Source: Flavihumibacter profundi (GTDB lineage Bacteria > Bacteroidota > Bacteroidia > Chitinophagales > Chitinophagaceae). Taken from it: a stretch of DNA of 64,000 bases. The notes beneath the pieces were generated by a model. The model searched no databases and was not told the origin of the DNA. It saw nothing but the letters and a program-made list of their open reading frames with translations. This document shows, one piece after another, positions 46,139-55,294 of this stretch. The translations under genes were made by a program, and so were the position numbers. Each line of letters starts with the position of its first letter. Position 1 is the first letter of the stretch. The stretch covers positions 806,001 through 870,000 of the forward strand of contig NZ_JAIQXE010000002.1 in the NCBI RefSeq assembly GCF_020076305.1. Direction: 5' to 3'.

Positions 46139-46150
46139 AAGAAAAATAAT

Positions 46151-47482
46151 TTAATGACCACCTCCGGCAGGAAGAACAATTTCATTAGGGTTGCGGTTTA
46201 CTTTTATCCTCAGGGTTGCTATAGCTGCCAGCAACAAATGTACCCCTGCGAAACTAATGGCAGCCGATGGATTGCTATCCAGGAAGGTCTTGTAGACCCA
46301 TCCGAAACTTAAGGTCTGCAGGATCATTGGAATTACAATCATCATATTGATGAGGCCCATATAAACGCCATACCGTTCTTTGGGAATGCTGCTTACAACC
46401 ATAATGTAGGGCACTCCCATCATGCTCGCCCAGGCAATTCCGAAACCAACCATCGGGGCAAATAGCAGATTTTTATCGGTGATATGCGGGAAGACCAATA
46501 GGGCGGAAGCTGCCATAGCCAGGCAGAAAACATGCACCCACTTTGCACTGTATTTATTGGCCAGCCACACAAGCCCGAATGCCGAAAGGAAAGTTACGAT
46601 ATTGTAAAAACCATTTACCTGTCCAGCCAGCACAACGGCTTCCTGGTAAAGCGGACTTTCAGAATCAGTTTTAAAAATTGATTTGGCAATGCTCAGGGAA
46701 ACGAATTGCCAGTAACAGAACATCGCGTACCATTGGAAAAAGTACACCAGGGCCAGTTGCCACATAACTGCAGGCATTTCTTTAATAGCCTGGATGATTT
46801 CCTTTAATGGTTCCAATATGCCGCCCTCCTTCTCCCTGAGTGCTTTTAATTCATCAGGGGTAGGTGGAATTTCAGGTGTTTTAATAATTGACCAGAGTAC
46901 TGATAAAATGGAACATATCCCACCCACGAAAAAGGATCCATATACCCAATGCGGAATTCCTGATTCGGAAACGCCACTAATCCTTTGCTGGAAAAATCCT
47001 AAAGAAAGATTGGCAAGGGTAATGCCCAGGCCGGTAAAGAAGCTTTGGGTCAGAAAGCCCATTGGTTGCTGCTGCACGTCGAGCTTATCGGCAATAAAGG
47101 CCCTGTAGGGTTCCATGGCTGTGTTATTTGCTGCATCCAGGATCCACAACAATCCGGCTGCCATCCATAAGCTCCGGCTGAAGGGAAAGGTAAATAAACA
47201 GAGGCTGCAAAATATCGCGCCAAACAGGAAATAGGGCTTCCTTCTTCCCCACCGGGGGTGCCAGGTGCGGTCGCTTAATGCGCCGATAATTGGCTGGATA
47301 AGCAGCCCGGTCATTGGTCCGGCAAGGTTTAAAATAGGGAGGTCTTCTGGCTTTGCATGCAGGAAACTGTACAATGGGTTGATGGCGGTTTGTTGTAACC
47401 CGAAACTGTACTGGATGCCGAAAAACCCAACATTCATATTGATGATCTGCCAGAAGCTGAGCCTTGGTTTGGAAAATGTCAT
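46151..47482 (-). CDS. SLC45/SUT-like MFS disaccharide transporter
   Basis: A 443-residue protein with about twelve helices. [19 protein letters not shown] in the first cytoplasmic loop and [20 protein letters not shown] after helix 4 are typical of sucrose and maltose transporters of the GPH/SLC45 group. The start is ATG 47482 (MTFSKPRLS); a TTG two codons earlier is not needed. It is the first gene of a four-gene operon with a glycosidase, a sugar kinase and GH97 (gaps of 12, 8 and 9 bp). It probably imports an intact disaccharide. Confidence 0.85.
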   Translation of the reverse strand: MTFSKPRLSFWQIINMNVGFFGIQYSFGLQQTAINPLYSFLHAKPEDLPILNLAGPMTGLLIQPIIGALSDRTWHPRWGRRKPYFLFGAIFCSLCLFTFPFSRSLWMAAGLLWILDAANNTAMEPYRAFIADKLDVQQQPMGFLTQSFFTGLGITLANLSLGFFQQRISGVSESGIPHWVYGSFFVGGICSILSVLWSIIKTPEIPPTPDELKALREKEGGILEPLKEIIQAIKEMPAVMWQLALVYFFQWYAMFCYWQFVSLSIAKSIFKTDSESPLYQEAVVLAGQVNGFYNIVTFLSAFGLVWLANKYSAKWVHVFCLAMAASALLVFPHITDKNLLFAPMVGFGIAWASMMGVPYIMVVSSIPKERYGVYMGLINMMIVIPMILQTLSFGWVYKTFLDSNPSAAISFAGVHLLLAAIATLRIKVNRNPNEIVLPAGGGH

Positions 47483-47584
47483 ATGCAAGCGTTAGATTGG
47501 TATCTAAATGTAATTATTCCTGATTCCCTTTTTTCAGGTTTATACTGATTTTGTGGATAATATCTCCACAGCAAACCGTTGCGT

Positions 47585-47592
47585 TATATTTG
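47585..47592 (+). promoter_or_regulatory. -7 promoter element of the M23 peptidase gene, start 5 bp downstream
   Basis: TATATTTG matches TAnnTTTG and ends 5 bp before the ATG at 47598, suggesting a leaderless mRNA. It excludes the longer in-frame start at 47553. The palindrome-like GCAAACCGTTGC (47571-47582) just upstream could be an operator shared with the divergent sugar operon. Confidence 0.55.
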
Positions 47593-47597
47593 TACCT

Positions 47598-48299
47598 ATG
47601 CATTCCCCCCTTGCAGCTTTATTGCTTCGCCATCAATCGATTTTTCACCAGGTGGTAAGGTTTAATCCGCTTGCAGACAGGCTGGCATCGCTGGATCTTT
47701 CAGGGACGGGCACAGATTTGCCCCCAGGCATTGCCGAAGACCTGCCTGCTTTCTGTAGGCATATGGAACAGCTGAGGAAGGACAGGGCGGCGACATACCT
47801 GCTGGGCGGTTATGGCGAATTAAGAAGCATGTATAACCGTAGTCCCTTGTTTGAAGATGGCAGGGAACCCCGCAGGTTACACCTGGGTACAGATATCTGG
47901 GCGCCTGCCGGAACCCCGGTTTTTGCGTTCTCGGGAGGAATGGTCCACAGCATTGCCTATAACGGCGACTTTGGCGATTATGGCGCTACCCTGATCCTCC
48001 TGCATCAATTGGAGGGTACTTCTTTCTATACTTTATATGGTCATATTTCTAAGAAGGATATACAACAGGTCTCACCGGGACAGTATTTATCACATGGGCA
48101 GGAAATTGCCCATTTCGGGGAACCTTCAGAAAACGGGCAATGGCCACCCCATCTTCATTTCCAGGTAATTGCTGATCTCGGCGGAAGAAGCGGTGATTAT
48201 CCCGGGGTATGTAAATATTCTGAGCGGGACCAATGGCTGGAAAATTGTCCTGACCCCGATTGTATCCTGCAGCTCAATAAGTTCCTGGATAACGGTTGA
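47598..48299 (+). CDS. M23-family (LytM-like) peptidase
   Basis: A 233-residue protein with the LytM zinc site: His and Asp in HLGTDIWAPAGTPV, the mid HGQEIAHFG segment and the late PPHLHFQV (HxH). M23 enzymes cut peptidoglycan cross-bridges. No signal peptide is visible from the start at 47598, so export or a cytoplasmic role is unclear. That start is chosen for the -7 element 5 bp upstream. It is divergent from the MFS gene, with 115 bp between the starts. Confidence 0.85.
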   Translation: MHSPLAALLLRHQSIFHQVVRFNPLADRLASLDLSGTGTDLPPGIAEDLPAFCRHMEQLRKDRAATYLLGGYGELRSMYNRSPLFEDGREPRRLHLGTDIWAPAGTPVFAFSGGMVHSIAYNGDFGDYGATLILLHQLEGTSFYTLYGHISKKDIQQVSPGQYLSHGQEIAHFGEPSENGQWPPHLHFQVIADLGGRSGDYPGVCKYSERDQWLENCPDPDCILQLNKFLDNG

Positions 48300-48448
48300 T
48301 CGTAACGGTTAGATGGATTTCATGGTTTCTTATCAAGTCAGGTAGCAACAACGATATGGTATGACTGCAGTTGGGGGATTTTTAATGTCAAGCCCTGCTT
48401 GTATCAACACTTTTTTTGGTGGTAGTTTTACAATACTTAAAATTAGCA

Positions 48449-48982
48449 TCATTGGTATCTTACTAGCAGCATGTTCATTTTTAGTAATAATAACAATGAA
48501 ATCATCAATACAGTTCCTATAGCTGCAATTATGTTTATAAATATTTGTGCCTTAACACCATTGTTGAATATTTTTTCAATGGCTTTAAATATCATTAATC
48601 CAATTATTCCGCCTAAAGTATTAGTAATTATATCTGTAATATCAAAAATCCCGACTCTCAGAATAAATTGAAGTCCTTCAACAATTAAACTGCTTAAGAA
48701 AAAAATGAAAAGATATTTTACAAATGTTCGTCCTTTAAATAAAACCCCTGCATAAATACCAAGCGGTACAAAAACAACTATATTCAAAATCAATTCACTA
48801 ACATCAATTTTAGCCTTTGAATTAAAAAATTCACTAAACGGAATCAGGTTAACATTCCTGTTTCCCATATAAAAAAACCTGACACCTAACTTAAAAAGCA
48901 GAATCCAAAATAGTGCGATCAAATAAATGATAGATAATGCAGTGGTTAGATTGTTTGTTATAGTATTTTTTCTGTTGTTCAT
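48449..48982 (-). CDS. VanZ-family membrane protein
   Basis: A 177-residue protein with four hydrophobic helices. NVNLIPFSEFFN after the first helix and the segment LSSLIVEGLQFILRVGIFDITDI (part shown: VEGLQFILRVGIFDITD) are the VanZ family signature. VanZ gives low teicoplanin resistance in the vanA cluster; the general family role is unknown. The gene is clearly AT-richer than its neighbours to the left, consistent with a recently acquired stretch that begins about here. No partner gene is evident. Confidence 0.85.
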   Translation of the reverse strand: MNNRKNTITNNLTTALSIIYLIALFWILLFKLGVRFFYMGNRNVNLIPFSEFFNSKAKIDVSELILNIVVFVPLGIYAGVLFKGRTFVKYLFIFFLSSLIVEGLQFILRVGIFDITDIITNTLGGIIGLMIFKAIEKIFNNGVKAQIFINIIAAIGTVLMISLLLLLKMNMLLVRYQ

Positions 48983-49042
48983 TTCTATATTTGCGTAAAA
49001 TACGCCTGTTAGCGGCTCATACTTTTCGTCGTGAAATTTCCC

Positions 49043-49525
49043 TCAGCCTCCCATATTACCCGTCTTAAATTCTCCAGCTCCTTTGTAATGGGTAGCGGTC
49101 ACTCCGCTTGCTGTGGCTGTACTCTCCAGTAGGGTGAATGCCGCCGGAATTGTACCATCTTCGAACAGTTTCTTTCCCTTGCCGAGCGTCAACAGATGAA
49201 TTAGGAGCCATAGTTCATCGACCAGGTCTTTTTTGAGCAGTGCCTGGACCAGGTTACCGCTGCCGTGGACTTTAATATCAGAACCATCCGATTCTTTGCG
49301 CTTTTTGATATCATCAACGCTTTTAAGAAAAACTGAATTTTTCCAATCTGACTTTTCAAGCGTGCTACTCATAACATATTTTCTGGCATCATTAACTCCG
49401 GGCCTGATGTCATCATGTTCAGGAGAGAAGGAAGCAAAAATCTCAAAGGTATTTCTGCCTAAAAGTAGGTCCTTTGCAGGTTGCTTTTGTTTTTCCGCGA
49501 TCTCATCATGTCTCAAACCCTTCAA
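49043..49525 (-). pseudogene. 5'-truncated dihydrofolate reductase/RibD C-terminal-like gene
   Basis: About 160 residues in frame from a TTG. LLLGRNTFEIFASFSP, the middle DIKVHGSGNLVQALLKKDLVDELW and LLTLGKGKKLF (parts of each shown) belong to the DHFR-like RibD_C family. The first strand and the M-S-x-D-G motif (about 30 residues) that open such proteins are missing: upstream the frame meets a stop after 10 codons, then the end of the hydrolase gene 60 bp away. There is no ATG in frame. I read it as a remnant, though a short expressed form cannot be excluded. Confidence 0.5.
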
Positions 49526-49585
49526 AATTGGTTTTGTTACGATACGCCGCCCTCATATTTGTAATTCGAATGTAAGCGGAGGTTT

Positions 49586-50581
49586 TTATTCGGCAATTGA
49601 TTTAAGATATTTTATTGACCTTTCAAGTGCAAATTTCCCTGCATCATCCAATGTAAACTGATATTCGTGCCCTAAAGCAGGTTCGTGATTTTCCGGAAAA
49701 AATAATGTATCTATTGAAATCTTTAGAGTTGAAAGTTTATCAGCCAGAATTTTGGATTGAGGTAATAAAGGGTCGTTATTACCTGCAGAAATAAAGGTAG
49801 GAGGAAATGAGCTCGTAAGGAAGTTAGTAACCGAAGCAGTTTTAGCATAATCGTCATTTGAAATATCTTTCTTGCCAAAATATGCCCACATAACTGTTTT
49901 TAAGAAAGAACCAAAAGCGCCTTCGGTTTTTAAGTTGTCTATTTCATAAATACCACAATACAACAGTAAACACTTTAGTTGGTTGGGGTTTAATCCAGGT
50001 TTTATATTGGTAATTTGTGCGTAAGAAGGACTGGTTATTACATTGGCTGTTGCTGCTGAGATCATTGAACCACCTGAGTCTCCTGCCAGCACAAAAAATG
50101 AAGTATCGGCATTAAATTTATCAGGATTTGATGAAATATACGCCAATGCCCTGTTGAGCTGTTGCATGGGAGTAGGATATTTTGCTTCAGGAGCAATTGT
50201 ATAATCAATGGATATTGCCACATATCCCTTGGAAGCAAGTATTTTGCAATAATTGCTCAATTGATTTTTATTGCCTGAAATTAAACCTCCCCCGTGGGTC
50301 CATACAATTACAGGTAATTTACCTTTTGCTTTTACAGAGTCTTTATGAAAATAAAAGTCCATGTAAGCCTCCTTATCGGTTTCGTCATATTGGACATTTC
50401 TGATTGTTTCTATCTTATCAGGTACAAAGTTTTCTAATTCTTTATTGACTCTTATGGCCTCTTTGTTAAAAGCATGTCTTATTATCCAAACAGAGGGATA
50501 GGGAGAGAGCTTAAAGGCAAGAAAAATGATACCTCCTAAAGCGATTAAAACAATTAATGTACGTTTTAATATCTTCTTCAT
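49586..50581 (-). CDS. Alpha/beta hydrolase (HSL-type esterase), membrane-anchored or secreted
   Basis: A 331-residue hydrolase. One N-terminal hydrophobic helix (LIVLIALGGIIFLAF) acts as an anchor or signal. The oxyanion motif HGGGLISGN is near residue 95, the nucleophile is in AGDSGGSM near 168, the Asp in SAGNNDPLLP and the His in ALGHEYQF, all in order for the hormone-sensitive lipase group. The natural ester is unknown. It lies in the AT-richer accessory stretch, 52 bp downstream of the GH1 gene on the same strand. Confidence 0.85.
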   Translation of the reverse strand: MKKILKRTLIVLIALGGIIFLAFKLSPYPSVWIIRHAFNKEAIRVNKELENFVPDKIETIRNVQYDETDKEAYMDFYFHKDSVKAKGKLPVIVWTHGGGLISGNKNQLSNYCKILASKGYVAISIDYTIAPEAKYPTPMQQLNRALAYISSNPDKFNADTSFFVLAGDSGGSMISAATANVITSPSYAQITNIKPGLNPNQLKCLLLYCGIYEIDNLKTEGAFGSFLKTVMWAYFGKKDISNDDYAKTASVTNFLTSSFPPTFISAGNNDPLLPQSKILADKLSTLKISIDTLFFPENHEPALGHEYQFTLDDAGKFALERSIKYLKSIAE

Positions 50582-50633
50582 ATCTTATAAATTAAGATTG
50601 TTTATTGAGGCCTGGTGGAAGAGGTTTTCTTAA

Positions 50634-52124
50634 TTAAAGTAAAGTATTGCTACTGGCTACATTTTTAAAGTATTCGGCGCTTAGCTTGGGAGTCCGCTCC
50701 AATGTTTTGTAATTCATATAAAACAGTCCGAATCGAATCCCATAACCATATATCCATTCAAAGTTGTCCATTAAACTCCAATGAAAATACCCTTTCACCG
50801 GAATTCCTTCTGTCGTTGCACGATGAAGCTGCGTTAAGTAGTTCTTTAGGAACATTACCCTGTCTGTGTCTAATATTTTCCCCTCATTTGTAAGTTCATC
50901 AGTCGTGCCACATCCGTTTTCAGTGATATAAACTTGCTTAACATTCCATAATTCCTTAACGAGTTTGGGAGCCCAATACAAACTCTCAGGACTTATGCGG
51001 TGCCATGGCGAAGCCATTGTCGGGTGATCCTTCGCATGAGGAATTAGCTCATACCCGGCTTCGTTATCCGCAGCCTGCACATAATTGTTGGCAAAGTATA
51101 CATTGATGCCCACAAAATCCAATGGGCTTCCTATGAGTTTTAATTCTTCATCTGTAAATTCGGGGGCATCTGCACCCATGCTTTTAAGGTAGTTGTCAGT
51201 GTATTTTCCTTCCATCATCACAGTCAAGAGTCCGGCATTCAATTCCCGGGTCGCCTTTTTAGCGGCATCTATATTTTTCTTCGTTTCAATGACCGGTACA
51301 GCAGTAACAATATTTTCCGCCACACCAATTTCAATAGGTGATTTGGCAACTTGCCTCATTGCTTGCACCCCCATGCCATGTGCTAAAACAGCATTATGCC
51401 TCACCTGGTATATTCCCTTTTGAGGCAATTTTAAACCTGGGGCCAATTGACCAAGACCATAACTTAAGTCGGTGAAGGAATAAAATTCATTGAGGGTGAA
51501 ATAGTGCTTCACACGGTCGCTGATTTTTTCCGTTACGTAGGTGGCATATTCAGCAAATGCTTTTGCTGTTTCTTTAGATTGCCAGCCGCCATACTTGTCC
51601 TGGAGAATTTGAGGTAAGTCCCAGTGGTAAAGCGTGGCATAGGGAGTTATGCCATTAGCCAGTAATTCGTCTATCAGTCTATTATAAAAGTCAAGTCCTT
51701 TGGGGTTGGGAGCTCCGGTGGCATTTGGAAAAATACGCGGCCAGGAAATGGAAAAGCGGTAAGCACCGGCATAGATGGATTTCATCAATTGAACATCTTC
51801 CTTATAGCGATGGTACATGTCACAGGCAACATCTCCATTATCATTATGCATTATTTTCCCCGGAATCTTTGAATAAGTATCCCAAATAGATACGCCCCTT
51901 CCGTCCTCCTTTACCGCACCCTCAACCTGGTAAGCTGCCGTGGCTGTACCCCACACGAAATTGTCAGGAAATTTCCTGTTATGATCAACCTGGGAATGAT
52001 TTTTCTCTTCACTAGAAGGCGCCTCATTTTTACACCCTATCAGGTTAATTGCTGATAAGCCTATTGCTGCTGTGCCGCCTAGCTTAATAAAGTCTCTACG
52101 GCTTGTTTCATTATTTGGTCTCAT
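50634..52124 (-). CDS. GH1 beta-glucosidase-like enzyme with Tat signal and lipobox
   Basis: A 496-residue protein. The N-terminus SRRDFIKLGG is a twin-arginine motif, followed by a hydrophobic stretch ending INLIGC, a lipobox. The enzyme would be exported folded and lipidated. The GH1 domain has FVWGTATAAYQVEGA near the start of the domain, the acid/base Glu in TLNEFYSF and the nucleophile in YITENGCG. The substrate is a beta-glucoside or beta-galactoside, not further defined. It is followed by the esterase on the same strand. Confidence 0.93.
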   Translation of the reverse strand: MRPNNETSRRDFIKLGGTAAIGLSAINLIGCKNEAPSSEEKNHSQVDHNRKFPDNFVWGTATAAYQVEGAVKEDGRGVSIWDTYSKIPGKIMHNDNGDVACDMYHRYKEDVQLMKSIYAGAYRFSISWPRIFPNATGAPNPKGLDFYNRLIDELLANGITPYATLYHWDLPQILQDKYGGWQSKETAKAFAEYATYVTEKISDRVKHYFTLNEFYSFTDLSYGLGQLAPGLKLPQKGIYQVRHNAVLAHGMGVQAMRQVAKSPIEIGVAENIVTAVPVIETKKNIDAAKKATRELNAGLLTVMMEGKYTDNYLKSMGADAPEFTDEELKLIGSPLDFVGINVYFANNYVQAADNEAGYELIPHAKDHPTMASPWHRISPESLYWAPKLVKELWNVKQVYITENGCGTTDELTNEGKILDTDRVMFLKNYLTQLHRATTEGIPVKGYFHWSLMDNFEWIYGYGIRFGLFYMNYKTLERTPKLSAEYFKNVASSNTLL

Positions 52125-52613
52125 AATTCATTTGATTTCATAATATATGTTGTCAGAAGAAAGTGGACTTTTTGCTAGTGAGTATATCTCTTATTAAGTT
52201 AGTAGATTTTTTTGGTTTTTCAGTAGCACCACTGTCGTCGAATACCACTGTTTAATTATGATCATATGCTGATGAATTCTATTTCCGGTAGTGCGTATAC
52301 TAATGCAATTGTAGCCTGCAGTACTTTCCATGAGCAGTTCTTTTTAGTCTAAGGTCCATAGTGCACCTACTGCACCACTGGCTCAAATAGCATATAATAC
52401 ATGATTTAATGAAGCTAAAAGAAATCCAGAAACTGTTTTTTGTCTTTATGATTTGTCGTTTTATCCGTAGTGACCTCCTTTTTGATTTTAAATTCAATGC
52501 ATAGATTGAAAAGTTTAAAAAATATCGAAAAAATCAGTGCTATGAAGCCTCTCTTTGTTTTGTAGATTCATGTTTACGGATAAGATTAAATAAATAAGAG
52601 CCGATTTTAATTT
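52125..52613. other. 489-bp AT-rich gap without a recognisable gene
   Basis: I see no conserved coding frame here. A 65-codon minus-strand frame (52300-52497) is basic, Cys-rich and unlike any family I know, and is probably spurious. CACCACTG appears near 52227 and again near 52374. It may be decayed DNA of the accessory stretch or the promoter region of the GH1 gene. Confidence 0.5.
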
Positions 52614-54008
52614 TTACTGTGATGCAAGTTCATATTGTTTAATCAGTCTGATTTTTCCATCTTTAGTAAAACTGAATTGCTGAAAGAAATCTATATTTTT
52701 AAGTGTTCCATTTTCCTGTGTAGTTATCATGTTTCCAGTGACAAACACCCAGTCTTCATTACTGTCCGCACTTTTTATAGGAATTACTGACTGTAACCTG
52801 ATTTTAAGGTTCCTGAATCCTGAACGGATTTCTTTAAGCTTTGTTATTGCTGTAGCTTTTTCAAAAAAATTATCGACTCCCATAAAATTGATTTCAATAT
52901 AATCAGCTATTTCGTCTGTTTGTTTAAAATCAGCTGTTTCAAAATCTTTTAGAAAGCGCATCACTGTTTTGTTATATGAAGTATTGCCCTTTTCCCACTG
53001 GTTCGAATAAATAGAAGTATAAAGGTTCGGCATGTTTTGGGCAATAGCAATTTTAGTTTCTTCACGAATGTTCTTACTCATACTGTCCATCTGTATTTTA
53101 TCAGCAGTAGTAATATGCCCATATTTCCCTGCCCATTGTTCAAAGCCAGGGGCAATCTCATCAAGTGCAATAATAAATGCAAGGTCATCTTCATGATAGA
53201 TTTTAACATTACTGAGTTTCTTCAGTTTTTGGAGGAAATCAAGACCATATTTCATGTACACTTCATGAGCTATGCGGGAAATATTTCCCTGCCACCATAC
53301 ATAGTTTTCCTGGTTGCCTTTGTGTATTCCGCTAAACGTTCTGTTGGCTGGCATAAGATTGGTTTCATACGCTTCATTTACCACTTGCCATATCAAAGCA
53401 TCTGTGGGAGATAGATCTGTGAGAAACGCATCTGCAATATAATTGGCCATCATTTCCTGGAACCAATGAACAGCCTGGCAGATTTCAAGTTCTCCTATAT
53501 ATTGATGTCCTAATTCATGCAATCCAACGAGTGCAGTAAACCTTTGTGAAATTTCAGGAATGGATAAGTTCAATTTTTTTGTTAGTGAGGGGCTTTTTTT
53601 AAGTGCCATTTGCGTCAAACTATCCAGCGCACTGCCACCCATTGCAGGCAGACACATAACCTTTGGCGGTCCCGAAGTTACAAAAGGTAAAAACTCGTTG
53701 TACGGGTCTGCCTTGCCGTATTTTTCTTTTGTAAATCGTTCAAATTCTTCAGGGCCAAACAGTACAACTGTGATAGGGAAATTGATATTAAGTTGTTTGT
53801 TGTAATAATCAACAGCTTTTTCCAGTAAACCCTGGATGCTCTTTGCCTGTTTTTCTATGGATGCAGGATAATATGCAGTTACTTTACCTTCACTTTTTTT
53901 AAGACTTGCTGCTACATTTAGCAGTTCGTTTTGAGCATTTGCAAATTGTGAAAAAAATATGGCAACAGTTATCGCGAGTATATAGATCCTGAAGTCATGT
54001 CTTTGCAT
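52614..54008 (-). CDS. Secreted zinc metallopeptidase with a C-terminal NTF2/SnoaL-like domain
   Basis: A 464-residue protein. The signal peptide ends FANAQ. The zinc motif HELGHQ (HExxH) is near residue 169 and a downstream Glu in WFQEMMANYIAD fits a gluzincin third ligand, as in M1-like peptidases of Bacteroidota. The last 110 residues (about 350-464), with VFVTGNMITTQENG and FSFTKDGKIRLIKQYE, look like an NTF2-like domain, an unusual addition. The substrate is unknown. It lies alone in the accessory stretch. Confidence 0.75.
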   Translation of the reverse strand: MQRHDFRIYILAITVAIFFSQFANAQNELLNVAASLKKSEGKVTAYYPASIEKQAKSIQGLLEKAVDYYNKQLNINFPITVVLFGPEEFERFTKEKYGKADPYNEFLPFVTSGPPKVMCLPAMGGSALDSLTQMALKKSPSLTKKLNLSIPEISQRFTALVGLHELGHQYIGELEICQAVHWFQEMMANYIADAFLTDLSPTDALIWQVVNEAYETNLMPANRTFSGIHKGNQENYVWWQGNISRIAHEVYMKYGLDFLQKLKKLSNVKIYHEDDLAFIIALDEIAPGFEQWAGKYGHITTADKIQMDSMSKNIREETKIAIAQNMPNLYTSIYSNQWEKGNTSYNKTVMRFLKDFETADFKQTDEIADYIEINFMGVDNFFEKATAITKLKEIRSGFRNLKIRLQSVIPIKSADSNEDWVFVTGNMITTQENGTLKNIDFFQQFSFTKDGKIRLIKQYELASQ

Positions 54009-54203
54009 ATAACCTTGGTTTAAAAATTTAATGTTGATTAGATCTTCAAATATATAGGGTTAGAAATGCTAAAGGCCTTAATACATAGGATACACTTGTC
54101 AGCAGTTTGGTTTATTATATCCTTCGTTACTGTCCGCTATTTATATCACAGTCCAAAATGACGTTAATTTCAATGACTGAGCGGGGATGCTGCTTCTCGG
54201 AAA

Positions 54204-54965
54204 TTAGTTAATAATTTCTCCTTTGGCATTCGCTAACTTTTCGCGCCATTTTTGGAGTTCCTCAGGGGTTTGTCTCACCCATTCTGTTACTTCGCCAACG
54301 ATTTTCAATGGTGCCTGGGTGCGATATGAACGTGTCGGATTGCCCGGAAATTTTTTGTTTGTAACGTTCGGGTCATTTTCAAAGCTCCCTGTCGGTTCAA
54401 CTATATAAACACGTTCACGCCCATCACCTTTAGCTAATGCCGCAGCAAGTCCCGCCCCATTAACCAGGCCTGTGAAATAAATGTGATTCATTATAACTTC
54501 CGGGTTGTAATTAGACCTGCCCCCTGCGGTCAGCAAATCGCCAACCTGCAAATCTGCTTTCGTCCCGTGATAAAAGGGACCGTTGTCAGAAAATTTGTCC
54601 GTGAACGAAATTGCTAATTCATAATTCTTTTTTGCGTTGTCGAGGTCGCCTAAATCTTCATAGCATTTGGAAATGTTTACATATAGAGAAGGGATAGCAC
54701 CATTAACAATGTTGTTATTTATTTTTAGTGCAAACTGTAAAGCTGTTTCGAGCCAGTTTAATTTGTCGGAAATATTTTTTTGATGTCGGGCCACAAAATG
54801 AGCAGCAGTGAATTTTTCAAAGTCATTTGTCGCTTCGTTCCAGGCTTGAAGAAATAGTCTGCTTGCCTCTTCAGGTTTGCTTTTTCCCTCCATGTCCATG
54901 CCCTGAATACAGAGTTTAATAATATTGTTATTTGGGTCAAATTCCATTTCTCCCTTCCCTTTCAT
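54204..54965 (-). CDS. arr: TPR-Arr fusion: NAD+-rifampin ADP-ribosyltransferase-like protein
   Basis: A 253-residue protein. Residues about 10-125 form tetratricopeptide-like helices (YVNISKCYEDLGDLDNAKKN). From about residue 133 the sequence is a full Arr domain: GPFYHGTKADLQVGDLL, GGRSNYNPEVIMNHIYF, the GRERVYIVEPTGSFENDP segment (shown in part) and KKFPGNPTRSYRTQAPL. Arr inactivates rifampin by ADP-ribosylating a hydroxyl of the ansa chain. Stand-alone Arr is only about 140 residues, so the TPR half is extra. An ATG six codons in (54947) is an alternative start. No partner gene is evident. Confidence 0.88.
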   Translation of the reverse strand: MKGKGEMEFDPNNNIIKLCIQGMDMEGKSKPEEASRLFLQAWNEATNDFEKFTAAHFVARHQKNISDKLNWLETALQFALKINNNIVNGAIPSLYVNISKCYEDLGDLDNAKKNYELAISFTDKFSDNGPFYHGTKADLQVGDLLTAGGRSNYNPEVIMNHIYFTGLVNGAGLAAALAKGDGRERVYIVEPTGSFENDPNVTNKKFPGNPTRSYRTQAPLKIVGEVTEWVRQTPEELQKWREKLANAKGEIIN

Positions 54966-55173
54966 TTTTCAGGTTGTTGCTATACAAATCATATTGCCGA
55001 AACATACCAGCCTATAAGCCACTGCTTCACCACATGGGTCAGACTTAAACGAATATTCCATTAATATAACCAAATCCACAATTATGCCATCCCGGGAAAT
55101 TACCCGAAACCGCAGGTTGCCTAAACCTGCCAGTTACCAAAAACCTTAATTCAACCACTTAGGAATATAGTAC

Positions 55174-55294
55174 TAACCGTTCTTTAACCGTTCTTAAACC
55201 GTTTTATTACAGTTTACCTACCGTAAAATAACGGTTGGTAAACGGTATTTAAACCTTGTTATATCGGTAAAAAAACGGTTAGTAGATAGTTCCA
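55174..55294 (+). repeat. Tandem array of 11-bp units with AACSGTT core (candidate multi-site operator)
   Basis: Eleven successive 11-mers run without gap from 55174. The first three are TAACCGTTCTT, TAACCGTTCTT and AAACCGTTTTA; later ones include TAACGGTTGGT, AAACGGTATTT and AAACGGTTAGT. Units 4, 5, 8, 9 and 11 are degenerate. One unit per helical turn puts all cores on one face of the DNA. It ends 43 bp before the start of the small orphan gene. ACCGTT-type cores repeated in phase resemble LytTR-family (AlgR, AgrA) targets. The rest of the 54966-55337 gap shows nothing else. Confidence 0.7.

Noticed and set aside
49526-49572. Short frame MRAAYRNKTNF... as the missing start of the DHFR-like gene
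   Set aside because: It is in a different frame, ends after 16 codons, and shows none of the conserved N-terminal motif.
52300-52497. 65-codon frame on the minus strand between GH1 and the metallopeptidase
   Set aside because: Composition is odd (basic, Cys-rich), with no promoter, neighbour or family support. It is likely chance.
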